Of a DNA stretch of 64,000 nucleotides, positions 1 through 9,217 are shown piece by piece (positions within the stretch are counted from its first letter, which is position 1; the number at the start of each line of letters is the position of its first letter). Location: NCBI GenBank assembly GCA_002841375.1, contig PGZO01000015.1, forward strand, positions 24,338 to 88,337, given 5' to 3'. The notes under the pieces were generated by a model. It saw nothing but the letters and a program-made list of their open reading frames with translations. It made no database searches and was not told the DNA's origin. The DNA comes from Firmicutes bacterium HGW-Firmicutes-7. Its GTDB lineage: Bacteria > Bacillota > Clostridia > Lachnospirales > Vallitaleaceae. The position numbers were made by a program, and so were the translations under genes.

Positions 1-1221
1 ACCTTTACCGTTGTCCGCCACCGTTATTTTTACGCCGTTTTCAGAAACAGAAATTTGCAAGGTGACTTCCGCATTGTGTTGTCCATGTACAAGGGCATTG
101 ATCATTAGATTTTGAAATGCCCTCGTTAAAAGTTTTGGGTCGAAAGAAAACAGGATTGTTTCCTCTGTGCTCTCAAAATGAATACTACGGCTTTCATATT
201 CAGGATTGTTCAAAATATCAATCACCAATTCTTTTGAAAAGCGGATCAAGTTTTGTTCTTGCCGATTGACGGGAACCATGCCGTTTTCCAATTGATACGT
301 TAATTTCAAATCATCAATCAGGTTTTCCATATGCACAGCATTTTTAAGCATAACCCCTGCATACCGCTTGTATTGTTCATCCGTTTTTATTGTATCATCT
401 TGTAAAATTTCAGCGTAGCCCTTAATTGGCGATAAAGGCGTTTTTAAGTCGTGAGTTATATTTGCAATCCAGTCCCTGCGCATTTTTTCTGTCTGTTGAC
501 GTAATCTGTCACTTGCTTTGATTTCTGTATCCAAGGTATTTAGACTATCGTAAAGGTCGCTAAAAGCTCCGCGGTTTTGGATTGGAAGATAGCTGCGTTT
601 TGAAATATCCTTAATTGACATAGTAAGGCGACTGATGACCCTTGCTATGCAAAATCCATATATAATTCCTGAAATAAGTATCACACTAAGTAATATCGCA
701 ACTATGGAAATGATAACAGTTTTCCCACCTGTAAACCTTTCCCCATTCAAATACATGGTAACTTTTTTGACTTCTATAGGGAAATATATAATATAAGCAT
801 AACCATTTTCCTTATTCGTGATTTCCCCGATAAAAGATGTTATTTTATCATCCCCCAAATTGCTGGAATGGAAAAGTCGCACAATATCCGTATTAGAGTA
901 ATAGTTTAATGCTTTTTTAGGCTTCCCATAACTGTATATCTCATATCCGGTGTCATCTAAAATTTGAAGTCCGATACTGTTATCCTGCAGTAACTCTATG
1001 CCGGATTGTTTTACTTGTGGCTTATCATCAATAAATATAATCTGCTCCCTGAAATTTTCTGTAAAAATTTTAGGCCAATCGCTTCTTACCGTTGCACCGT
1101 CCGACGTTTGAACGGTAATCAACAAAAGAAAAAGTCCAATCGCTGAAAGGGTAGTCCCAAGTAGCGATAAAAAGAAAATCAGGTAAATATGAAAAATAGT
1201 GCGGTAGCCGGATTTTTTCAT
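1..1221 (-). CDS. Sensor histidine kinase, VanS-like (C-terminus outside window)
   Basis: Membrane sensor kinase, partner of the response regulator directly upstream in its operon. About 407 residues are visible: TM helix at about 10-35, an extracytoplasmic segment of about 130 residues, a second TM helix at about 165-190, a HAMP-like linker, the phospho-acceptor box with His in 'THDLKTPLSPIKGY', an N box 'NLMINALVHG' and the start of the G1 box 'VADNGKG', where the window ends. The ATG (1221) follows the regulator's TAA with no gap, so the two are co-translated. The signal is unknown; VanS-type kinases sense cell-wall antibiotics, but that is family knowledge, not seen here. GC content is higher than in most of the window. 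Confidence 0.9.
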   Translation of the reverse strand, partial: MKKSGYRTIFHIYLIFFLSLLGTTLSAIGLFLLLITVQTSDGATVRSDWPKIFTENFREQIIFIDDKPQVKQSGIELLQDNSIGLQILDDTGYEIYSYGKPKKALNYYSNTDIVRLFHSSNLGDDKITSFIGEITNKENGYAYIIYFPIEVKKVTMYLNGERFTGGKTVIISIVAILLSVILISGIIYGFCIARVISRLTMSIKDISKRSYLPIQNRGAFSDLYDSLNTLDTEIKASDRLRQQTEKMRRDWIANITHDLKTPLSPIKGYAEILQDDTIKTDEQYKRYAGVMLKNAVHMENLIDDLKLTYQLENGMVPVNRQEQNLIRFSKELVIDILNNPEYESRSIHFESTEETILFSFDPKLLTRAFQNLMINALVHGQHNAEVTLQISVSENGVKITVADNGKG

Positions 1222-1935
1222 TTAATCAGTCCTTTTCTTTAGCTTATAGCCTAACCCTTTTATAGTAATTAACTGCTGCGGATTTGAGGGGGTGTCCTCA
1301 ATCTTTTCACGGATATGCCGAATATGTACCATAATGGTGTTATCACAAATACTGCTAAATTCCCCCCAAACCTGTTCGTAAAGATGTTCCTTGCTGATAA
1401 TCTTATCAGGATTTTCCATAAAATAAGACAATAGTAGAAATTCCCGCCCGGTTAGATTGATCTCCTGTCCCGCTTTATAAACCCGGCAGCTTTCTTTATC
1501 CATTGTGAGCGTTTCAGTTGTCAACAAATAATTATTGCTTGACTGTGTAACAGTCTGATATTGTTGACGGCGGAGCTGGGCTTTAATTCGATAGACAATC
1601 TCCCTTGGACTAAATGGCTTTGTGACATAGTCGTCACCGCCGCAGGAAAGACCGAGAATTTTATCAATATCATCATTTTTGGAAGAAAGGAACAGGATTG
1701 AGCAAAAGGAAAATTCCCGTATTCTTTTACATACTTCCATACCGTCAATATCCGGCAGCATAATATCCAAAACCATTACGTCAGGCTGATATTCTTTGCA
1801 TGCTTGAAGTGCGTCCATACCTGTATATACTTTTTGAATGAATTGAAAACCGTCCTGACGTAGCACTTCTTCTATTAAATCAACGATATCTTTTTCATCA
1901 TCTACCAACAGTATTTTGCTATTCAACTTTATCAC
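1222..1935 (-). CDS. OmpR/PhoB-family response regulator, VanR-like
   Basis: DNA-binding response regulator. The receiver domain (about 1-120) has the acidic pair 'VDDEKD', phospho-acceptor Asp in 'VMVLDIMLPD' and Lys in 'DDYVTKPFSP'. A winged-helix effector domain follows (about 140-235, 'LTGREFLLLSYF', 'TIKGLGYKL'). I chose the GTG at 1935 because AGAGG lies 7 bases upstream of it; a longer frame runs to 1992 but lacks a ribosome site. The kinase gene follows without a gap. Similarity to VanR is clear but the target genes are not. The divergent membrane-protein gene at 2210 is a possible target by position only. Confidence 0.9.
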   Translation of the reverse strand: MIKLNSKILLVDDEKDIVDLIEEVLRQDGFQFIQKVYTGMDALQACKEYQPDVMVLDIMLPDIDGMEVCKRIREFSFCSILFLSSKNDDIDKILGLSCGGDDYVTKPFSPREIVYRIKAQLRRQQYQTVTQSSNNYLLTTETLTMDKESCRVYKAGQEINLTGREFLLLSYFMENPDKIISKEHLYEQVWGEFSSICDNTIMVHIRHIREKIEDTPSNPQQLITIKGLGYKLKKRTD

Positions 1936-2117
1936 CCTTTTTCCTCTTTGTTCTGCCATTAATGGGCTTGTCGCCGTTTTTAGGTATTCCATATATGGCT
2001 AAAATGGGTATACATTACCCCTATATTATAGTCGGACAACCGAGTGATAGCAAGAATTGATTTGTTTTGATATTTTATTACAAAAATATATTGCTAATAT
2101 ATAATTACTGATACATA

Positions 2118-2210
2118 ATGAATAAAGTAATAGAAGCTTTCACTCATGAACTTAAAGGTGAGGATTACTATAAATTTGAAGCTTTAGAGATAGTGAAAGG
2201 AGTACAATAA
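2118..2210 (+). CDS. Possible 30-residue ORF coupled to the next gene
   Basis: A 30-codon frame starting MNKVIEAFTH ends in TAA whose last A is the A of the next ATG (TAATG), an arrangement typical of translational coupling. No convincing Shine-Dalgarno precedes its ATG. Its own 3' end carries the ribosome site of the next gene (GAAAGGAG). It could be a leader peptide, the remnant of a longer gene, or chance. I do not recognise the peptide. Confidence 0.2.
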   Translation: MNKVIEAFTHELKGEDYYKFEALEIVKGVQ

Positions 2211-2782
2211 TGACCATTATGGAAAGGTTAGATTTGATGCTTACACGGATAAAAGGCATGAGAAGATATATTTTGTTTTTTATGATGTATGCTATGTTTG
2301 GATGGATTTATGAGGTATTTCTTGAAGTTGTTGTATATCGCTGGGGTTTTTCAAATCGGGGGTTTTTATTTGGTCCCTATTGTCCCGTATACGGATTTGG
2401 CGCACTTCTTTTTTTGTTTTGCGTTTATCCGATGATTAAAGATAAAAAGTTGCCCCAAAAGTTACTATGGTTCTTGCCGGTATTCTTGGCATGTATGGTT
2501 GCAGCCACTTTGTTAGAACTGCTCACAAGTTATTTGATGGAATGGACAATTGGCAGCTGGCCATGGAATACATATGCAGATTATGCCATTCATTTTCAGG
2601 CTAGAATTGCACTTTCACCATCCATACGTTTCGGCATTGGTGGGGTGATTTTTCTATATATATTCCAGCCATTTTTCGAAAAAGCTGTGGGTAAATTGAG
2701 CGATAAGAAAATAACAGTTATATCTATTATGGTTCTAGTTGTTTTGATGGTAGATCTGGTCTATACTATTTTCTTTCGTTAA
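2210..2782 (+). CDS. PF06541-family membrane protein (putative ABC-transporter type IV)
   Basis: Integral membrane protein of 190 residues with about five hydrophobic segments (about 20-40, 60-80, 90-112, 140-160, 168-188). The stretches 'FGWIYEV', 'NRGFLFGPYCPVYGFGAL' and 'RIALSPSIRFGIGGV' are characteristic of PF06541 (ABC_trans_CmpB), a clostridial family with no established biochemical role. GAAAGGAG lies 7 bases before the ATG. It is followed by a strong terminator, so the transcript is short. A distant, shorter relative lies at 8601. The 'ABC transporter permease' name in databases is weakly founded. Confidence 0.8.
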   Translation: MTIMERLDLMLTRIKGMRRYILFFMMYAMFGWIYEVFLEVVVYRWGFSNRGFLFGPYCPVYGFGALLFLFCVYPMIKDKKLPQKLLWFLPVFLACMVAATLLELLTSYLMEWTIGSWPWNTYADYAIHFQARIALSPSIRFGIGGVIFLYIFQPFFEKAVGKLSDKKITVISIMVLVVLMVDLVYTIFFR

Positions 2783-2825
2783 ATAAAGATTCGTAAGCAA
2801 ACAATAAAACAAAATATCCTTAATC

Positions 2826-2859
2826 AAAAGAACTCGGATGCATGCCTTCGAGTTCTTTT
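2826..2859 (+). terminator. Rho-independent terminator
   Basis: Perfect 11-bp stem (AAAAGAACTCG / CGAGTTCTTTT) with a 12-base loop, 43 bases after the PF06541 gene. It isolates that gene from the pst operon. Confidence 0.85.
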
Positions 2860-2872
2860 GTGATTTATAACC

Positions 2873-2938
2873 TTAACATAGAATTAACAATGAACTTATA
2901 TGAGATTTACAATGAGGTGATAAATTAAGTAGTATAGT
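2873..2938 (+). promoter_or_regulatory. PhoP-type Pho box and -10 of the pst operon
   Basis: Four hexamers at exact 11-base spacing: TTAACA (2873), TTAACA (2884), CTTATA (2895) and TTTACA (2906). This matches the Bacillus PhoP consensus of TT(A/T/C)ACA-like repeats spaced by about five bases. A -10-like TATAGT lies at 2933-2938, and no good -35 is present, as expected for an activator-dependent promoter. I infer induction of pstS-pstC-pstA under phosphate starvation. Confidence 0.8.
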
Positions 2939-3015
2939 CAATAAGAAAATTTCCGAATGACACTAAGAATTTTCTTGAACTAAAAATAGCTATTAAATTA
3001 AAAGGAGAACTAAAA

Positions 3016-4047
3016 ATGAAAAATATTAAATTATTAGCAATTTTAACAGCGTTTGTAGTTTTGGGTAGTTCCTTAGTTGGTTGTACAGGGGGTACAAAGG
3101 ATGATCTCGATACGACAGAAACACCAGTAACAGAAACACCAACAACAGAAGTGCCAGAAACAACGGCAGAACTTGAAGGTAAAGTAATTGTTGATGGATC
3201 TGGTACAGTGTATCCATTGATGGCTAATATTGCTGAAGAATATATGGTTACTGTACAACCAAATGTAAGTGTACAGGTTGGTAGAGCAGGTTCTAGTGCA
3301 GGTTTTAAGAAATTCATACCAGGTGAATTAGACTTTTCTGATGCATCAAGAAAAATCAAAGATGAAGAAGTAGAGCAACTAGCAGAAAAAGGGTTAAAAT
3401 TTGGTGAAGATGTATTTGAATTCAAATTAGCGCTTGATGGTTTAACTATGGTAATCAATAAAGATAATTCTTGGGCAACAGAGATGACAAAAGAAGAAAT
3501 CGTTGCGATGTACTTATCAGGAACCTATAGCGCAGAGGATAAAGTTCTTTGGTCTGATATTAGATCAGATTGGCCAAACGAAGAAGTTAAATTTTATGGA
3601 CCAAATGAAAACCACGGAACATATGAATTTTTCTATGAAACTATTCTTGGAAAAGAAGAGATGGTTAAGACAGCGAACCTACAACAAGAATACTCAACAT
3701 TGGTTGACTTAGTATCAACAGATAAAAATGCAATCGCATTCTTCGGATTTGGTTATTATGTGAGCAATACTGACAAACTTGTTGCAGTAAAAGTAGACTT
3801 TGGTAATGGGCCAGTTGAACCTACTTTAGAAACAATTGGTGAAGATCTTCCTTATGCTGGATTTACTCGTCCTGTATTTACATACTTAAATGTAAACTAT
3901 GCAAAGGAAAGACCACAAGTTCTTGATTATGCCAAGTATGTTGTATCTTCAGAAGGTGCGAAAAGATTAGCAGGACAAAATGGATTTGCACCATTGCCAG
4001 ATTCTGTATATGAAGAATATCAAAAACAATTAGAAGCGATTAAATAA
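3016..4047 (+). CDS. pstS: Phosphate ABC transporter substrate-binding lipoprotein PstS
   Basis: Captures phosphate outside the membrane for the PstC-PstA channel. A lipoprotein signal peptide ends in lipobox LVGC with Cys23. A Thr/Glu/Pro-rich linker (about 28-55) tethers the binding domain (about 56-343). That domain shows PstS features: 'DGSGTVYPLM', 'GRAGSSAGFKKF' and 'DASRKIKDEE'. Ribosome site AAAGGAG lies 8 bases before the ATG. First gene of the operon behind a Pho box. The length is normal for PstS. Confidence 0.95.
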   Translation: MKNIKLLAILTAFVVLGSSLVGCTGGTKDDLDTTETPVTETPTTEVPETTAELEGKVIVDGSGTVYPLMANIAEEYMVTVQPNVSVQVGRAGSSAGFKKFIPGELDFSDASRKIKDEEVEQLAEKGLKFGEDVFEFKLALDGLTMVINKDNSWATEMTKEEIVAMYLSGTYSAEDKVLWSDIRSDWPNEEVKFYGPNENHGTYEFFYETILGKEEMVKTANLQQEYSTLVDLVSTDKNAIAFFGFGYYVSNTDKLVAVKVDFGNGPVEPTLETIGEDLPYAGFTRPVFTYLNVNYAKERPQVLDYAKYVVSSEGAKRLAGQNGFAPLPDSVYEEYQKQLEAIK

Positions 4048-4188
4048 TAGGAGTTAAGAAGCCAACTATTTAACCAATACCTATATGATCTTAAGGCGAG
4101 TAGATTTCATTCTTCTCGTCTTATACTGATTAAATAAAACATAAACAATTAGCAAATTTATGCTATTTGTTGAAATGGAGTGTTTTTT

Positions 4189-5103
4189 ATGATAAACCTT
4201 GCAAAAGGGATGAAGAAGAAAAATGAAAACTTAAAATTATTTGAAAAGATTATACCGACTATTTTATTAATAATTGCATCCATTTCTGTGCTTACTTCTA
4301 TTGGTATTGTTCTGACTTTGATAGTTGACGCAGTTCATTTTTTCAAAGAAATACCTTTTAGAGAAATATTCAGTACAGAATTGGCCCCATTAAAAGCAGA
4401 AAACGCGTCTTTTGGGTTTTTACCGTTAATAGCTGGTACGTTTATTACATCAGCAATTGCAATGTTTGTGGCGATTCCAATAGGACTAACCGCTGCAATA
4501 TATTTAAGTGAGTTTTCAACAGTCACAAGAAGAAAAATCATTAAACCAATTATTGAAGTGTTAGCTGGAATTCCTACTATAGTGTATGGATTTTTTGCGT
4601 ATTCTTTTGTGACACCGTTGTTAATGAAGCTTATTCCAAGCTTAGAAGCAAAGAATGCGCTCAGCCCTGGTATCGTTATGGGGATCATGATTATTCCAAT
4701 TGTTACTTCTCTTTCGGAAGATGCTATGAATGCTGTACCTAGCTCAATTAGAGAGGGCGCTTTAGCACTTGGTGCAACAAAATTAGAAGTTGCGTTTAAA
4801 GTGATTGTCCCAGCTGCTATTTCCGGGATTATTACTTCTTTTGTATTAGCAATTTCAAGAGCCATCGGAGAGACCATGATTGTTACAATTGCAAGTGGGA
4901 GTGCAAAGAATTTTACACTTGACGTTACAAAGCCAATGCAAACCATGACAGCGTATATCGTTGAGTTTACAAGTGGGGATGCTGGTAGTGGGACAACTGG
5001 ATACTATAGTTTATATGCAGTCGGCCTGATTCTTTTTATCTTCACGCTTTTAATGAACCTACTTGCAAAATATATTACGAAAAAATATAGAAAGGAATAT
5101 TAG
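4189..5103 (+). CDS. pstC: Phosphate ABC transporter permease PstC
   Basis: One of the two membrane subunits of the high-affinity phosphate importer. About 304 residues with six TM helices; the EAA-type loop that docks on the ATPase is seen as 'REGALALGATKLEVAFKVIV' followed by 'AISRAIGETM'. I chose ATG 4189 (TGGAG 8 bases upstream) over a GTG at 4180 that sits on the ribosome site itself. It lies 141 bases after pstS and 3 bases before pstA. Confidence 0.95.
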   Translation: MINLAKGMKKKNENLKLFEKIIPTILLIIASISVLTSIGIVLTLIVDAVHFFKEIPFREIFSTELAPLKAENASFGFLPLIAGTFITSAIAMFVAIPIGLTAAIYLSEFSTVTRRKIIKPIIEVLAGIPTIVYGFFAYSFVTPLLMKLIPSLEAKNALSPGIVMGIMIIPIVTSLSEDAMNAVPSSIREGALALGATKLEVAFKVIVPAAISGIITSFVLAISRAIGETMIVTIASGSAKNFTLDVTKPMQTMTAYIVEFTSGDAGSGTTGYYSLYAVGLILFIFTLLMNLLAKYITKKYRKEY

Positions 5104-5106
5104 AGA

Positions 5107-6057
5107 ATGAATAATAATTCATATATTCTTGATCAACAGTTTAAGAACCAACAATGTAGTGGGAAAGGAATGAAAGCATACATTGATATGGAAGTGGCTC
5201 ATAAGAGAATGAAACGAAGAATTTTACTAGATAAAGTAATGAGAAGGCTGTTTTCATTTACAATTGTATTTGCATTATTGGTATTAGGGCTATTACTATA
5301 TCAAGTGGTTAGTCAAAGTCTTGGATGGTTAGATATTCAATTTCTAACAAGCAGATTATCCATTTCTGCAGAGAAGGCAGGAATAAAAGGTGTTATTATT
5401 GGCTCTATTTTATTAATGGTGGTTGTAGCACCAGTAACGTTGTTTTTAGGGGTAGGGACGGCAGTTTATATGGAAGAGTATTCTAAAAAAGGCGCTCTTC
5501 AATCCCTCATAAATATGAACATATCTAATTTGTCAGGCGTCCCTTCGGTAATATTTGGTCTGCTAGGGTTAACCGTTTTTGGGAGGTTATTTCAATTGGG
5601 TTCTAGTGTCCTTGCAGGTGGGTTAACCTTATCGTTACTCGTTCTTCCAATTATCGTTGTATCCAGTCAGGAAGCGTTACGATCAGTACCAAATTTTCTA
5701 AGAGAGGCGTCCTATGCTTTAGGTGCGACGAAGTGGACAACGGTATGGAAAATTGTTTTGCCTACGGCGCTACCAGGTATTATGACGGGTGCAATTTTAT
5801 CTTTATCCAGGGCCATCGGAGAAACAGCACCTTTGGTTGTGCTTGGAATACCAACGTTAATTTTAAGAACGCCATCAAATATAATGGATGATTTTACATC
5901 TCTTCCAATTCAAATATATTATTGGACATTAGATACTGTGCTCACAAAGGAATATGCAAATCTTGCTGCAGCAACGATTGTCGTATTACTGGTACTACTA
6001 TTTATTATGAATTCTGTAGCAATAGTTATACGAAATAAGTTTCAAACGAGGTATTAA
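5107..6057 (+). CDS. pstA: Phosphate ABC transporter permease PstA
   Basis: Second membrane subunit of the phosphate importer, 316 residues. Six TM helices, with the ATPase-docking loop 'REASYALGATKWTTVWKIVL' and 'LSRAIGETAPLVVLG' typical of PstA. About 50 N-terminal residues precede the first TM helix, slightly longer than usual; an internal ATG at 5188 cannot be excluded, but the GAAAGGA upstream of 5107 supports this start. No pstB ATPase or phoU gene follows: the next gene is a chemoreceptor with its own promoter, so the ATPase must be encoded elsewhere. Confidence 0.93.
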   Translation: MNNNSYILDQQFKNQQCSGKGMKAYIDMEVAHKRMKRRILLDKVMRRLFSFTIVFALLVLGLLLYQVVSQSLGWLDIQFLTSRLSISAEKAGIKGVIIGSILLMVVVAPVTLFLGVGTAVYMEEYSKKGALQSLINMNISNLSGVPSVIFGLLGLTVFGRLFQLGSSVLAGGLTLSLLVLPIIVVSSQEALRSVPNFLREASYALGATKWTTVWKIVLPTALPGIMTGAILSLSRAIGETAPLVVLGIPTLILRTPSNIMDDFTSLPIQIYYWTLDTVLTKEYANLAAATIVVLLVLLFIMNSVAIVIRNKFQTRY

Positions 6058-6102
6058 GATAACAGGTGTATTCCTCAAAATTCATACGAATGATTCTCTT
6101 TC

Positions 6103-6163
6103 ATAACATTACAACTTACATAGAATTAACATAAAATCAACCAGTTGTTTTCATTGTTATGAT
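6103..6163 (+). promoter_or_regulatory. PhoP-type Pho box and -10 of the chemoreceptor gene
   Basis: Hexamers ATAACA (6103), CTTACA (6115), TTAACA (6126) and TCAACC (6137), the last three at 11-base spacing. The segment CTTACATAGAATTAACA is almost the same as the pst box (CTTAACATAGAATTAACA). A -10-like TATGAT is at 6158-6163. I infer that the downstream chemoreceptor belongs to the Pho regulon. Confidence 0.65.
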
Positions 6164-6207
6164 AAACTTCCTTCATAAGATGTAACACATCTAGGAGGAA
6201 TCAGTGA

Positions 6208-8388
6208 ATGAAAAATAGTTTGTTCAAAAAGAATAAGCATAAGAATGAATTATATCCAATAAGAAAGTTTACGTTAACAAAGTATATCAAGAAGGTTATT
6301 CATTTAGATGATTTTAGAATCCGTACAAAATTATTATGTATGGTTATTCTAACCAGTTTATTGCCGATCATTATATTGAGCTGGTTAAATATAAGTAATT
6401 CTAGTAATGAAATAAAAAACGAAATATACAAAGGGAATCAGTTATATACTACATTAACAAAGGATAGACTTCATCAATACTTTTTCACAAGAGAGGGTGA
6501 TGCTGAATTATTAGCTGAGACAAAAATTATAAAAGAGGGGATTGAGAAAATAAACAGTTTTAATATTGGGGATGAAGAGAATGAAAAAATTATGGATGAG
6601 TTTGGAAAAATATTAACTATTCCGCTGAATAAGTATAATTATACAGACGTTTTTCTAACGAATAAATATGGAGAAGTTGCTTTTAGTATGAATTACAACA
6701 AGCTTGATTTAGCACCATTAGTGATTTCGGGTGACTTTACAAATAAGGCTATGGCAGGAGAGCAAAATTGGTCAGAAGTGTTTCGAAATAGTTTTATAGA
6801 TGATAATATAATGGTATTAGCTACACCAGTTTATTCCTATGCTGATATGAATGAGCCTACACCTATCGGCACTTTGAATATCGTTTTAAACCAAAGAGAA
6901 ATCAGTGCTATTGTTCAAAATTCAGTAGATAGACTTGGTATAACAGGGGATTCATATTTGATAGATTCCGAAGGCTTATTTCTTACAAATACTATGAAAG
7001 AACCATATATTCATGGAGCTGCTTTAAATGAAGTTCTTGAAACTGAGAACGTAAATATCTTATCGGAACCTATAATTAATGGAGATATGGATTTTAATCA
7101 AACAACAAGTTACGAAGGATATATGGGCAAGAAGGTAATAGGAACATTGTCCGTTTCAAAAGTTGGGGATACATTAGTGGGACTTGTTACTGAAGTTGAA
7201 GAAGAAGAGGCACTTGGCGCAATAGAGGATCTTCGTAGAAACTTATTAATTATCGCTGCCATTATACTTGTCGTAGCATCATTACTTGCTATTCGCATTG
7301 CGTTTTCTATAAGTAAACCAATCGGCAAGGTTATAACGATTATCAATAAAATAGCAGATTATAATTTGAACATACCAATTCATATAGAAGAGGTAGTAAG
7401 AAAAGATGAAATTGGTGATTTAGAGAGAGCAATCGTTAAAATCGTTAATAATTTAAAGCGTGTTATTGTAGAAGTTGAAAAATCTGCAAGGGAAGTTGTT
7501 GCTTCTTCAAATGATCTGAAATTAAGTTCCATACATTCATCTAGAGCTGGAGATGAGGTTGCTAAAGAAATAAATGAAATATCAAAGGGGTCACTAGCAC
7601 AGGCACAAAGTGCAGAAGGTAGTTTTAATAAAACAACAGCGTTAAGTCATATATTATCAACTGATTATGAAAATTTGGAACAAATGACGATGGCTACGAA
7701 ACAAGTGGGTAAATTAGCAGATTCTGGCTTAGCAGTAATAGCGGTATTATCTGAAGTGAATGATCAATCCAGTGAAACAAACAGGGAACTCCGACGTAGT
7801 ATAACGAAGTCTCATGAAAGTTCTAGAAAAATTGAAGATGCAAGCAAACTAATTATGGATATTGCGAATAAAACAAATTTACTTTCTTTAAATGCTTCTA
7901 TTGAGGCAGCAAGGGCTGGGGAACATGGCAGAGGATTTGCAGTAGTAGCAAGTGAAATAAGAATTCTGGCAGCCCAATCACAAGCGTATAGTGGAACAAT
8001 TAACATGATTATTGATGAATTACGTCATGACACGATAGAAGTTGAAGAACGCGTAGATAATCTAATCCAAATATCAGAGGAGCAAATGAATAGCGTAAGC
8101 TTAACCAAAGACAAATATATTGAAATTGCTGAAGCGATTAGCGTGGCAGAAGCTAAAGTAGGTATTTTAAATGAATCTCGTATTTTAATAGATAAAATGA
8201 GACGAGAGGTTGAAGAGGGAATTCAAATATTGGCTACAGTAAGTGAGCAAAACTCTGCAAGCACACAAAATGTATCTGCAGCAGTAGAAGAGCAAGTGAC
8301 GACCATAGAGGAGATTTCAACTGCAAGTTACAATTTAGATCTACTTGCAAATAATCTTAACAAATTAGTAAGCGTTTTTAAATTATAA
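6208..8388 (+). CDS. Methyl-accepting chemotaxis protein with dCache sensor
   Basis: Transmembrane chemoreceptor of 726 residues. TM1 at about 45-65; a large extracytoplasmic region at about 66-345 that looks like a double-Cache (dCache_1) ligand-binding domain ('[16 protein letters not shown]'); TM2 at about 347-368; HAMP at about 369-425; then a long signalling coiled coil with the hairpin tip '[20 protein letters not shown]'. No C-terminal CheR-docking pentapeptide is seen. TAGGAGGAAT precedes the ATG. It lies directly downstream of pstA with its own Pho-box promoter, so a role in locating phosphate or a phosphate-linked nutrient is a reasonable inference. The ligand is unknown. Confidence 0.93.
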   Translation: MKNSLFKKNKHKNELYPIRKFTLTKYIKKVIHLDDFRIRTKLLCMVILTSLLPIIILSWLNISNSSNEIKNEIYKGNQLYTTLTKDRLHQYFFTREGDAELLAETKIIKEGIEKINSFNIGDEENEKIMDEFGKILTIPLNKYNYTDVFLTNKYGEVAFSMNYNKLDLAPLVISGDFTNKAMAGEQNWSEVFRNSFIDDNIMVLATPVYSYADMNEPTPIGTLNIVLNQREISAIVQNSVDRLGITGDSYLIDSEGLFLTNTMKEPYIHGAALNEVLETENVNILSEPIINGDMDFNQTTSYEGYMGKKVIGTLSVSKVGDTLVGLVTEVEEEEALGAIEDLRRNLLIIAAIILVVASLLAIRIAFSISKPIGKVITIINKIADYNLNIPIHIEEVVRKDEIGDLERAIVKIVNNLKRVIVEVEKSAREVVASSNDLKLSSIHSSRAGDEVAKEINEISKGSLAQAQSAEGSFNKTTALSHILSTDYENLEQMTMATKQVGKLADSGLAVIAVLSEVNDQSSETNRELRRSITKSHESSRKIEDASKLIMDIANKTNLLSLNASIEAARAGEHGRGFAVVASEIRILAAQSQAYSGTINMIIDELRHDTIEVEERVDNLIQISEEQMNSVSLTKDKYIEIAEAISVAEAKVGILNESRILIDKMRREVEEGIQILATVSEQNSASTQNVSAAVEEQVTTIEEISTASYNLDLLANNLNKLVSVFKL

Positions 8389-8410
8389 ATTGAGAAAACA
8401 AAGTACTGTC

Positions 8411-8440
8411 AGCATTTCTTTAAAGAGAAGTGCTTTTTTT
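8411..8440 (+). terminator. Rho-independent terminator
   Basis: Hairpin GCATTTCT / AGAGAAGTGC followed by seven T, 22 bases after the chemoreceptor stop codon. Confidence 0.8.
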
Positions 8441-8600
8441 GTGCTTGTACAACCGTTTGATCCTATGCAGAAAAAATGTTTCATATGATCGATATTTTCA
8501 TACTATGGTAAAGCTAGTTGTTAACAAGTACCATGTATCTATTTGGGTGGACTCACAAATAATAGAAATATCAATCAACAACATAGGATGGTGCATAATT

Positions 8601-9101
8601 ATGAGTAAAATTTATTTTGTATTACAACAAATAATTATCTTTATTGCCTTTGGTTCAATTTATTACTTGATAGAAATACTTTATGATGGGACTAGTCATT
8701 GGGCGATGTTTGTCTGTGCTGGCCTTACTGGAAATGTAGCAGATTACCTTCACAAGTTTCATGCAAGAATGAATTATATTAAAAAGGCCTTTTTTATTAC
8801 ATCAGTAATTTTAGTACTTGAATATGTTTCAGGTTATATTCTTAATATATATTATCAATTGAATATATGGGATTATAGTAATATGGGCTTTAACCTACAT
8901 GGGCAAGTATGTTTGACTTTCGCATTTATTTGGTTTTTTATTTTTAGTCCTTTAATTATTTGGTTTGTGGCTGGCATTAGATACGTGATTTTTGGAGAAA
9001 GAAGGCCATTACATGTATGGCATATTTACAGTTTATTTTTTACAGAAGTATTAGGATTAATAGGGTTAAAGGTGCTTGAACCAAAGAATTTAACTTTTTA
9101 G
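8601..9101 (+). CDS. Small PF06541-like membrane protein
   Basis: Hydrophobic protein of 166 residues with about five TM segments. 'WDYSNMGFNLHGQVCLTF' resembles the conserved WDYS..FNL.GQ.C core of PF06541, so this is probably a short, divergent relative of the protein at 2210. I chose the ATG at 8601 (TAGGATGG upstream) because it starts just before the first TM helix; the frame is open back to 8430, but the extra part overlaps the upstream terminator and is poorly protein-like. Function unknown. It appears monocistronic. Confidence 0.65.
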   Translation: MSKIYFVLQQIIIFIAFGSIYYLIEILYDGTSHWAMFVCAGLTGNVADYLHKFHARMNYIKKAFFITSVILVLEYVSGYILNIYYQLNIWDYSNMGFNLHGQVCLTFAFIWFFIFSPLIIWFVAGIRYVIFGERRPLHVWHIYSLFFTEVLGLIGLKVLEPKNLTF

Positions 9102-9217
9102 TCTAACGAACGTGGAGGTTTTATATCATTGACTCTTTACTTTTTGCGCTTTTTTGATATAATAATATAATGATACTATTAAAAAATGATAAAAAATGAA
9201 TTAGGGGGAGAATTATA

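Noticed and set aside
8430..8600. N-terminal extension of the small membrane protein to 8430
   Set aside because: It would start inside the terminator of the chemoreceptor gene and has no ribosome site; the ATG at 8601 precedes the first TM helix.
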